Assembly (NCBI GenBank): GCA_002372855.1 | Contig: DFIZ01000004.1 | Coordinates: 32,620-56,979 of the forward strand | DNA from: Bacteroidales bacterium UBA3684 | GTDB lineage: Bacteria; Bacteroidota; Bacteroidia; Bacteroidales; P3 | Reading direction: 5' to 3' | DNA length: 24,360 nt | Shown here: positions 15,839 through 21,837 of the stretch, in pieces | Position numbering within the stretch: position 1 is the stretch's first letter | Layout of the letters: the number at the start of each line of letters is the position of its first letter | Position numbers and translations under genes: made by a program | The notes under the pieces: generated by a model | The model's input: only the letters and a program-made list of their open reading frames with translations | Database searches by the model: none | What the model was told of the DNA's origin: nothing

Positions 15839-17215
15839 ATGGACAGACGACAATTCCTCAAAGGTCTCTCCGGGGCCGTCGTGGCGGGTGCCGCGATGGC
15901 CGCCGGATGCGACAACCCCAATTCCGTCGCCGCCGAAGGTTACACCCCCGGCGAAGTGCCTACCGACAAGATGACCCTCCGCCCCGACGCCCACGGCGTC
16001 CAGGTCTCCCTCCTGGGCTTCGGCATGATGCGCCTGCCCGTCGAAGGCGGCGGCGACCTCCGCTCCAACCCCGACGCCAAGCTCGACCAGGAGGCCATCA
16101 ACCAGCTGGTGGACTACGCCATCGCCCACGGCGTCAACTACTTCGACACCGCCCCGGTCTACCTCCGCGGCATGTCCGAGGAGGCTACCGGCATCGCCCT
16201 CAGCCGCCATCCGCGCGACAAATGGCTCATCGCCACCAAGATGTCCAACTTCCGCGACTGGAGCTACGAGGCCAGCATCAAGATGTACCACCAGAGTTTC
16301 GAGAAACTCCGTGTGGACACCATCGACTACTACCTCCTCCACTCCTTCGGCGCCCCCGGCGATTTCGACAAACGCTTCGTCGACAACGGCGTCCTCGACT
16401 TCCTCCTCAAGGAGCGCGAGGCTGGACGCATACGCAACCTCGGATGGTCGTTCCACGGCGTCCAGGAGGAGTTCGACAAGGTCGTCGCCCTCCACGACAA
16501 GTACCATTGGGACTTCGCCCAGATACAGATGAACTACGTCGACTGGCACTATGCCCACGAGATTGAGGAAGAGAACGTTAACGCCGAGCACCTCTATACC
16601 GAACTCGACGCGCGCCAGATACCCATCGTCATCATGGAGCCCCTCCTCGGCGGCCGCCTCGGCACCCTCAACGATCACATGGCCTCCCTCCTCAAGGAGC
16701 GCGAACCCAACCGCTCGCTGGCCTCATGGTCGTTCCGCCACCTGGGTATGTACCCCCGCATCATGACGGCCCTCAGCGGCATGAACCTCATGGAGCACCT
16801 GCAGGACAACATCCGCTCCTGCTCCCCCGCCGAACCCCTCAGCGCCGACGAGCTGGCCCTGTTGGACCGCGTGGCCGACGAGTTCGCACACTTCCCCGCC
16901 ATCCCCTGCACATCGTGCCAGTACTGCATGCCCTGCCCCTACGGCCTCGACATCCCCGGCATCTTCGCCCACTACAACAAGTGCCTCTCCGAGGGCAACA
17001 TCGCCAACGAGGGCACCGTCGAGCAGCAGGAGTTCCGCCGCGCCCGCCGCGCCTACCTCACCTCCTACGACCAGAGCATCGACCGCCTCCGCCAGGCCGA
17101 CCATTGCATCGACTGCGGCGAGTGCCTCACCCATTGTCCCCAGAAGATCCAGATCCCCACCAAGATGCACATGATCGAGGACTACACCAACAAGCTCAAA
17201 GATTCGTTGGTATAA
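15839..17215 (+). CDS. Twin-arginine aldo/keto reductase with C-terminal 4Fe-4S domain, probable lipoprotein
   Basis: The 458-residue protein opens with MDRRQFLKGL, a textbook twin-arginine motif, then an Ala/Gly hydrophobic core and a lipobox-like MAAGC (C24), so it is probably folded in the cytoplasm, exported by Tat and lipid-anchored. Residues 45-330 are an aldo/keto reductase barrel with the catalytic set D103, Y108 (FDTAPVY), K134 (ATKMS) and H168 (YLLHSFG). The end carries a ferredoxin-like part with C357, C360, C363, C366 and C423, C426, C429, C433. Substrate is unknown. An NADPH-type enzyme outside the cytoplasm is odd, because free nicotinamide cofactor is scarce there; electrons may instead come through its own clusters and the neighbouring polyferredoxin (inference). 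It lies three bases after the YitT-type gene. Confidence 0.9.
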   Translation: MDRRQFLKGLSGAVVAGAAMAAGCDNPNSVAAEGYTPGEVPTDKMTLRPDAHGVQVSLLGFGMMRLPVEGGGDLRSNPDAKLDQEAINQLVDYAIAHGVNYFDTAPVYLRGMSEEATGIALSRHPRDKWLIATKMSNFRDWSYEASIKMYHQSFEKLRVDTIDYYLLHSFGAPGDFDKRFVDNGVLDFLLKEREAGRIRNLGWSFHGVQEEFDKVVALHDKYHWDFAQIQMNYVDWHYAHEIEEENVNAEHLYTELDARQIPIVIMEPLLGGRLGTLNDHMASLLKEREPNRSLASWSFRHLGMYPRIMTALSGMNLMEHLQDNIRSCSPAEPLSADELALLDRVADEFAHFPAIPCTSCQYCMPCPYGLDIPGIFAHYNKCLSEGNIANEGTVEQQEFRRARRAYLTSYDQSIDRLRQADHCIDCGECLTHCPQKIQIPTKMHMIEDYTNKLKDSLV

Positions 17216-17229
17216 ACATCCCCACCGTA

Positions 17230-17389
17230 GAGACGCGGCATGCCGCGTCTCCCGGAAGACCGGCCCCCCTCTGTAGAGACGCAGCGTGCTGCGTCTCCCG
17301 AAAGGCAAAGAACAATCAAGAGACGCAGCACGCTGCGTCTCTACAGAAGGGGACACAACCACGATAAGAGACGCGGCATGCTGCGTCTC
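17230..17389. repeat. Four copies of the 22-bp GAGACGC palindrome, two in each orientation
   Basis: Perfect or near-perfect palindromes lie at 17230-17251, 17276-17297, 17320-17341 and 17368-17389. The first two are preceded by GTA and followed by CCCG; the last two are followed by TACAGAAG, which is the reverse complement of the flank before the second copy. The set fills the 210-base gap between the aldo/keto reductase and tatA. Each could form a hairpin with 10-base arms in RNA and might weaken read-through or stabilise mRNA ends. Confidence 0.88.
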
Positions 17390-17425
17390 TACAGAAGAGA
17401 ATAACATTATATTAATATACAATAT

Positions 17426-17611
17426 ATGAACCTATTAATGATTGGCACCTGGGAGATTGTCGCCATCGTCCTCATCATCCTGCTGCTTTTCGGCGGCAAG
17501 AAGATTCCCGAAATGATGAAAGGCCTCGGCAAAGGCGTCAAGAGCTTCAAGGACGGCATGAACGGCGTCGATGAAGTGAAAAAAGAAGATGAGAAAAGTG
17601 AAACGAAATAA
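17426..17611 (+). CDS. tatA: Sec-independent translocase protein TatA
   Basis: The 61-residue protein has the TatA plan: a short N-terminal membrane helix (about 7-21, [16 protein letters not shown]), the [16 protein letters not shown] hinge and amphipathic helix (22-37), and a short charged tail. With TatC it forms the pore or membrane patch that exports folded proteins carrying twin-arginine signals. The FG pair at the end of the membrane helix and the K-x-P step are family hallmarks. Two proteins with twin-arginine motifs are encoded just upstream, on the same strand. No TatB gene is visible here, as is usual where TatA serves both roles. The stop codon TAA overlaps the first base of a heptamer array, and tatC continues in the same frame. 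Confidence 0.95.
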   Translation: MNLLMIGTWEIVAIVLIILLLFGGKKIPEMMKGLGKGVKSFKDGMNGVDEVKKEDEKSETK

Positions 17612-17638
17612 TTTTCAATTTTCAATTCTCAATTTTCA
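17611..17638 (+). repeat. 7-bp tandem array (ATTTTCA type) between tatA and tatC
   Basis: Four heptamers (ATTTTCA, ATTTTCA, ATTCTCA, ATTTTCA) fill nearly the whole gap, leaving no purine-rich ribosome binding site. A close match, 16 of 17 bases, lies in the signal-peptide codons of the gene at 18716. Confidence 0.8.
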
Positions 17639-17644
17639 ATCCGC

Positions 17645-18337
17645 TTGACCTTCTGGGACCACCTCGACGTTCTGCGCCGGCACATCTGGCGCATGCTTGT
17701 GGCCGCGCTGGTGGCCATGGTGGTCTGTTTCTGTTTCAAGTCGACGCTCTTCGACGTCGTCCTCTATCCCAAGCCCGATTTCCTGCGGCTCATCAATGTC
17801 GACATCGCGCAGCAGTTCCTCACCCACATGCGGGTGGCCCTGCTGGTGGGCCTGCTCCTCGTAGCCCCCTATCTTATTTACGAACTCTTCTCTTTCGTGG
17901 CCCCCGGCCTCTATGCCGCCGAGCGGCGCCTGGCCGTGCGCGCCCTCCTCGGCGCCTGCCTGCTGTTCTATGGCGGCGTGGCACTCAACTACTTCGTTAT
18001 CTTCCCCTTCACGGTCCGTTTCCTCGGCTCCTACCAGGTGAGCGGCGAGGTGCAGAACCTCATCTCCCTCACCTCCTACGTCGACCTCCTGCTGGTGATG
18101 AGCTTCGTCCTCGGCGTGGTCTTCGAACTGCCGGTGCTCTGCTGGCTGCTGGCCAAGATGGGGCTCCTCAAGGCCGATACCATGGCCCGCTACCGGAGGC
18201 ATGCCGTCGTGGCCATCGTCATCGTCGGCGCCGTCATCACCCCCACCGGCGACCCCTTCACCCTCTCGCTGGTCTCCGTGCCCATCTACCTGCTCTACGA
18301 GCTTAGTATCCAGATAGTAAAACGAGTGAATAGGTGA
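17645..18337 (+). CDS. tatC: Sec-independent translocase protein TatC
   Basis: The 230-residue product starts at TTG 17645, giving the usual TFWDHLDVLRRHIWRML N-terminus, where the F-x-x-H-L-x-x-L-R-x-R/H motif binds the signal peptide. About six membrane helices follow, with a LITPTGDP-like segment (AVITPTGDPFTLSLVSVPIYLLYE) before the last one, both hallmarks of TatC. Length is normal. There is no ATG in frame between the tatA stop and this point, so the start must be TTG 17645 or a rarer codon such as ATT at 17618. The frame is the same as tatA, with one stop codon and 33 bases in between. It recognises twin-arginine signals and recruits TatA in the inner membrane. Confidence 0.95.
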   Translation: MTFWDHLDVLRRHIWRMLVAALVAMVVCFCFKSTLFDVVLYPKPDFLRLINVDIAQQFLTHMRVALLVGLLLVAPYLIYELFSFVAPGLYAAERRLAVRALLGACLLFYGGVALNYFVIFPFTVRFLGSYQVSGEVQNLISLTSYVDLLLVMSFVLGVVFELPVLCWLLAKMGLLKADTMARYRRHAVVAIVIVGAVITPTGDPFTLSLVSVPIYLLYELSIQIVKRVNR

Positions 18338-18356
18338 GAACGGCAAGCGCATACAA

Positions 18357-18550
18357 GCCCCGCAAGGGGCAACAGTCTTTAGCCGTGGGCGTAAGCCCAC
18401 GGCCAACAAAAGGTTTGCTTTCGGGAGCCCCGAAGGGGCGACACATCATTGCTGCATGGGGTGGCGCCCCTTCGGGGCTCGACATCTCTGCTCCTTTCCG
18501 TTCCGTGGGCTCACGCCCACGGCTAATATCTTTCGTCCCCTCGCGGGGAC
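18357..18550. repeat. Mirror-symmetric set of six REP-like hairpins
   Basis: Three hairpins are followed by their reverse-complement partners around a centre near 18452: GCCCCGCAAGGGGC (18357-18370), CCGTGGGCGTAAGCCCACGG (18383-18402), a GAGCCCCGAAGGGGCG stem (18425-18440), then CGCCCCTTCGGGGCTC (18465-18480), CCGTGGGCTCACGCCCACGG (18503-18522) and GTCCCCTCGCGGGGAC (18535-18550). No gene lies in the 378-base gap 18338-18715; it holds this set and the palindrome copies at 18578-18687. Confidence 0.88.
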
Positions 18551-18577
18551 TCCAAACCGTTGACATCCACACCTGTA

Positions 18578-18687
18578 GAGACGCAGCGTGCTGCGTCTCC
18601 CGGAAGACAAAGAACCACCAAGTGGCATGGCGTGCTGCGTCTCCCGACGCAACAATGTCTACCGGGAGACGCAGCACGCTGCGTCTC
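18578..18687. repeat. Three copies (one decayed) of the 22-bp GAGACGC palindrome
   Basis: Copies lie at 18578-18599, about 18623-18643 (only the second half well kept) and 18666-18687. The outer two face each other, as in the cluster at 17230-17389: the first has CTGTA before it, the last has TACAG after it. Confidence 0.85.
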
Positions 18688-18715
18688 TACAGACGAGAAA
18701 TAAAAATAGTATAAT

Positions 18716-19264
18716 ATGAAAAAAATTCTTTTTTTCGCCGTCGTTTCCATTTTCAGTTTTCAATTCTCAATTGCCCATGCCCAGTGCGCCGAGGCGCTGA
18801 AACAGTATGCCGCGCGCTACCCCATGGCGGAACCTACCGACCTCTACAAACTTGTCTTCCAGGACCTCTACGGCCCCGGCCACCTGCTGACCGACTCCCT
18901 CGCCGCCATGCGCTACCTCAGCCGCGAGGTGGCGCAGATGAGCGACACGGCCTATCCCGAGTACATGCGCAGCGTCGACGACGGCCCCTTCCCGCTCTAC
19001 GAATACACGCTCTGCGACAGCGCTTTCGTGCGGGTGAACCTTGTTTTGGTCAAACGTGGTGTGATTTCACTCCCGGAGCTCGTCTCCGCCGTCATGCGGA
19101 GCACCGAGGGCATGGTGACTCCTGATTTCAAGTATGTTATGAGCCACAGCGCCGCCTTCAAGGCTGCCTGCGACCCCCACTACCGCATTGTCCGACGCGA
19201 CATCTTCGAACGCGAGTTCCTCCGTCCGATCCAGCTCTCGCTCATCGTCGGCCCCGTCCATTAG
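18716..19264 (+). CDS. Secreted protein of unknown function
   Basis: The 182-residue protein has a signal peptide (about 1-23, ending AHAQ). I do not recognise a named family. Distinct segments that look conserved are EPTDLYKLVFQDLYGPGHLL (39-58), FPLYEYTLCDSAFVRVNLVLVKRG (93-116) and FKAACDPHYRIVRRDIFE (148-165), with several His, Cys and Asp residues that could form an active or binding site. The signal-peptide core (IFSFQFSIAHA) is encoded by a 7-bp repeat array like the one between tatA and tatC. The last 198 bases of the gene lie opposite the 3' end of the DUF6266 frame on the minus strand. No TAnnTTTG element is visible upstream. It is a confident gene because of its signal peptide, codon pattern and normal start, but a function cannot be assigned. 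Confidence 0.75.
   Translation: MKKILFFAVVSIFSFQFSIAHAQCAEALKQYAARYPMAEPTDLYKLVFQDLYGPGHLLTDSLAAMRYLSREVAQMSDTAYPEYMRSVDDGPFPLYEYTLCDSAFVRVNLVLVKRGVISLPELVSAVMRSTEGMVTPDFKYVMSHSAAFKAACDPHYRIVRRDIFEREFLRPIQLSLIVGPVH
18749..18776 (+). repeat. 7-bp array inside signal-peptide codons
   Basis: ATTTTCA, GTTTTCA, ATTCTCA and ATTGCCC follow each other in the codons for residues 12-21 of the secreted protein. The array is nearly identical to 17611-17638, which is non-coding. Confidence 0.65.
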
Positions 19265-19885
19265 CATACCGATGTATGTGCTCGCCGACGCACGTCCCAC
19301 GTAGTCGGTCACGAAGCCATACAGATGCACCTCCCGTCCTTCCCAATGGGCTGGGAGCGTGATGCTTATGCTCTTTCCGCGACGGGGCACCGAGCCCGAC
19401 ATCATCATCTCGTTCTCCTCCGGACACAGCGCCATCAGCCGCACCTCGTCGTCGAATCCGGCCCGCATGTGCAGCGGGTTCTTCTCGAAGGCGAGGGTCA
19501 CCTCGCGCCCCTCCACCGCCGGGGTGTCGAAGCCCACCGGCGCCACGGGACCGTCGCTGACCCTGAGGCCGGCATAGTCGACCACGAGGCGTCCCTCCTC
19601 CAGTGCGAAGCAGTCTTTGTTCTTGTGGTAGAAGTAGTTGCAGTCGGTCATGTGGGCTTCCAGGGCCTTCTCGCGCATGCCGTAGCGCAGCGCTATGCGC
19701 AGGTCGCCGGCGAAGCGCACCGCCTGTTTGAAAAGCTCGCGGTTGCGCTGCTGCGCCTCCGTGCGCGGGTTCTTCACGAACCGCGGCTTGGCCCGCAGGC
19801 ACCACTGCCCGCGCCACTGGTAGCCTATGACCGTGCCCACCGAGCCCCGGTAGGCATCGTTGATGCCAAATCTCTGTTTTGCCAT
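19067..19885 (-). CDS. DUF6266 family protein with C-terminal extension antisense to its neighbour
   Basis: The 272-residue product starts at ATG 19885 (MAKQRFGINDAYRGSVGTVIGYQWRG), chosen over the in-frame TTG at 19891 because members of this family open with MAK. The segment KPRFVKNPRTEAQQRNRELF (34-53) is the most typical DUF6266 feature. The family is common in Bacteroidales, about 210 residues long, of unknown function. The family-like part ends near residue 206 (TYIGMLM), which is almost exactly where the frame runs into the opposite-strand secreted gene. The remaining 65 codons are acidic and lack family features, so they may be read-through after loss of the original stop. No promoter of the usual kind was found upstream; ACACATTTG 5-13 bases before the start is a weak candidate. 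Confidence 0.72.
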   Translation of the reverse strand: MAKQRFGINDAYRGSVGTVIGYQWRGQWCLRAKPRFVKNPRTEAQQRNRELFKQAVRFAGDLRIALRYGMREKALEAHMTDCNYFYHKNKDCFALEEGRLVVDYAGLRVSDGPVAPVGFDTPAVEGREVTLAFEKNPLHMRAGFDDEVRLMALCPEENEMMMSGSVPRRGKSISITLPAHWEGREVHLYGFVTDYVGRASASTYIGMLMDGADDERELDRTEELAFEDVASDNAVVGVAGSLEGGAVAHNILEIRSHHALGAPHDGGDELRE

Positions 19886-20021
19886 ACGCAAATGTGTTTT
19901 AATGGGGTTAATAATCTAGGGTAATTACGCAGCAACGGCGAAAATATTGCGTTGGACGAAAAATTTTTTTCAAACTATTGATAATCTTACCAAATACCTA
20001 CCATCATCTACCATCGTGGGG

Positions 20022-20065
20022 GATGGGTAGGAGAAGGGTAGGAGATAGGTAGGAGTTGGGTAGGA
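20022..20065. repeat. 11-bp tandem array (GATGGGTAGGA type), four units
   Basis: Units start at 20022, 20033, 20044 and 20055 (GATGGGTAGGA, GAAGGGTAGGA, GATAGGTAGGA, GTTGGGTAGGA). It is preceded by an ACCATCGTGGGGGATGG hairpin-like lead (about 20000-20027) that also occurs, inverted, next to the array at 12271-12325. This is part of the 600-base gene-free stretch 19886-20487; bases 19886-19990 show nothing beyond A/T richness. Confidence 0.75.
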
Positions 20066-20138
20066 GATGGTAGTATTTGGATATTGGTTTTGAGGTTGTT
20101 ACATGGGCGGTTTTTGAGGGGTGTAGGGGGTGTTTGAA

Positions 20139-20373
20139 GCCACGGAGTGGCGATAGTTTGTAGCCGTGGGCGTCAGCCCACGGTAACGGAGTGGCGATAG
20201 TTAGTAGCCGTGGACGTCAGCCCACGGTAGTTGGGTGGGCGATATGCCGAGCCCCAACGGGGCGGCAGATGCTGAGGGGGCTAAGTACCGCCCTTTCAGG
20301 GCTTAGGGTGAGGGTGGCCGCTTGGTCCGTGGGTTGACACCCACGGTTATAGACTTCCGTCCCCTGCGGGGAC
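20139..20373. repeat. REP-like hairpin cluster with a 44-bp tandem unit
   Basis: Two 44-base units (20139-20183 and 20184-20227) each end in a hairpin (CCGTGGGCGTCAGCCCACGG at 20164-20183; CCGTGGACGTCAGCCCACGG at 20208-20227). They are followed by AGCCCCAACGGGGCG (about 20250-20264), then by facing hairpins CCGTGGGTTGACACCCACGG (20327-20346) and GTCCCCTGCGGGGAC (20359-20373). The order and types match the set at 18357-18550. Confidence 0.85.
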
Positions 20374-20421
20374 TTACCGGGCTTCTGCCTGTTGCCGTGG
20401 GCAGAATTATTTGCGGTTTCG

Positions 20422-20451
20422 TTGTTTTTCGGATTTTTTTTCGTATTTTTG
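20422..20451 (+). promoter_or_regulatory. Promoter (-33 TTG, -7 TATTTTTG) for the alkaline phosphatase gene
   Basis: TTG at 20422-20424 and TATTTTTG at 20444-20451 are 19 bases apart, the Bacteroidota arrangement. The 21-base block 20434-20454 is identical to the one before the regulator at 12516. The leader to the ATG at 20488 would be about 30 bases. Confidence 0.75.
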
Positions 20452-20487
20452 CACTTTGTTAAATGAATATATATAAATTGCTACGAT

Positions 20488-21639
20488 ATGAAAATTAGAC
20501 GTATAGCGATGTTGTTGCTGCTGCCGGGGGCGTTGCTGCTTTCGGGCTGTGTGGAAATGGCGGCCCTGGCCCTCGAGGCCGAGGCGCAGGAGCGCGAGGC
20601 CGAGCGGCAGGCCGCGGAGGAAGAGGAGGCTGACGTGCCGATGCCGAAGAATGTCATCCTCATCATCGGTGACGGCATGGGCGTGCCGCAGGTCTATGCC
20701 TCGGTGGTGGCCGCCATGGGCAACAATTCGGCCTTCCTGCGTTTCCCCTACAGCGGTTTTTCGCGCACCTACTCGCGCAACAAGTACCGCACCGACTCCG
20801 CCGCCGGCGGCACGGCGCTGACCACGGGCCACAAGGTGGACAACTACCACGTCAACTGGGGTCCCGACTCGGCGCGCTATGCGACCATCTTCGACGACGC
20901 CAAGCGTGCCGGCATGAGCACGGGCTTCGTCGTTACGAGCAGTGTGCTGGACGCCACGCCAGCCGCCACCTACGGCCATGTGCCCTACCGCAAGATGTTC
21001 GATACGCTGAGTTTGCAGATGGCTCAGTGCCAGCACGATGTGATGATTGGTGGCGGCCGCAAGTATTTCTTTACGCAGAACCGCAAGGACGGCCTCGCCC
21101 CGCTGGACACCCTGGCGCGGCGCGGATACACGGTGGTCAACACCCTTGACAGCATGAACCGCTTCGGCGGCCAGCGCCTGGTGGCGTTGCTCTACGAGGG
21201 CGACCCGCTGACGGCTCCCGCGCGCGGCGACGTGCTGGCGCAGGGCGCCAAGAAGGCCATCGCCATGCTCAGCCGCAACGACAAAGGTTTTGCCCTGATG
21301 ATTGAGGGTTCGCAGATCGACTGGGCCTGCCACAACAACGACTCGGCCTATATGCGTGCCGAGCTGGCTGACTTCGAGGTGATGCTGCATGCCGTGCTGG
21401 ACTATGCGCAGCGCGACGGCCAGACCCTCGTCGTGGTCACCGCCGACCACGAGACCGGCGGCGTCACCCTCCCCGACGGCGATATCGAAAAGGGGCAGAA
21501 CGACGTGCGCTATCTCTGGGGCAGCCACACGGGCTGCATGGTGCCCGTCTTCGCCCTGGGCCCTGGCGCGCAGTATTTCTCCGGCATTCAGGAGAATATC
21601 GACATTCCGGAGAAGATTCGGTGGCTGATGGGAATTTAA
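20488..21639 (+). CDS. Alkaline phosphatase, lipoprotein
   Basis: The 383-residue protein has a lipoprotein signal (LLLSGC, C21), then a charged helix-like linker (28-50, Glu/Ala/Arg-rich), then an alkaline phosphatase domain. Active-site features are all present: GDGMG with D62, TDSAAGGTA with nucleophile S104, MIEGSQIDWACHNND with E273, D278 and H282, TADHETGG with D320 and H321, and GSHTG with H347. These are the two-zinc plus magnesium ligands of the PhoA-type superfamily. It would release phosphate from phosphomonoesters at the cell envelope. It is shorter than E. coli PhoA (about 450 residues in mature form), as many Bacteroidota members are. I see no Pho box that I can defend. The next gene starts after a gap filled by hairpin repeats. 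Confidence 0.94.
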   Translation: MKIRRIAMLLLLPGALLLSGCVEMAALALEAEAQEREAERQAAEEEEADVPMPKNVILIIGDGMGVPQVYASVVAAMGNNSAFLRFPYSGFSRTYSRNKYRTDSAAGGTALTTGHKVDNYHVNWGPDSARYATIFDDAKRAGMSTGFVVTSSVLDATPAATYGHVPYRKMFDTLSLQMAQCQHDVMIGGGRKYFFTQNRKDGLAPLDTLARRGYTVVNTLDSMNRFGGQRLVALLYEGDPLTAPARGDVLAQGAKKAIAMLSRNDKGFALMIEGSQIDWACHNNDSAYMRAELADFEVMLHAVLDYAQRDGQTLVVVTADHETGGVTLPDGDIEKGQNDVRYLWGSHTGCMVPVFALGPGAQYFSGIQENIDIPEKIRWLMGI

Positions 21640-21640
21640 G

Positions 21641-21828
21641 TGGCCTCACCCCAACCCCTCTCCAAAGGAGAGGGGCGGCTGACGCGAAATGACTGGCCTC
21701 ACCCCAACCCCTCTCCAAAGGAGAGGGGTATTCCGAGGAAAACGACTGAAAATTAATGTGTAACAAAGTAAAATAACTATTGCCTGTGCCTAATCCCCTC
21801 TCCTTGGGAGAGGGGCAGGGGTGAGGCC
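21641..21828. repeat. CCTCACCCC-type hairpin repeats: two direct copies and one inverted copy
   Basis: The direct copies are 21641-21675 and 21694-21728, 53 bases apart, each with a CCCCTCTCC / GGAGAGGGG stem. The inverted copy is 21795-21828. They occupy most of the gap between the phosphatase and transporter genes. The inverted copy ends 9 bases before the transporter ATG, where it could pair with the others and affect translation. Confidence 0.85.
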
Positions 21829-21837
21829 GACTTCGCT

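Noticed and set aside
14849..16678. 609-codon open frame on the minus strand
   Set aside because: It is antisense to the YitT-type and aldo/keto reductase genes, both clearly recognised; its Val/Asp/Gly/Glu-rich composition is the usual mirror of GC-rich codons.
17230..18687. CRISPR array
   Set aside because: Palindrome copies have unequal spacing, variable sequence and both orientations, and no cas gene is present.
17216..18715. Composite transposon around tatAC bounded by palindrome clusters
   Set aside because: No transposase, no target duplication and the same palindrome occurs elsewhere in the window, so bracketing alone is not enough.
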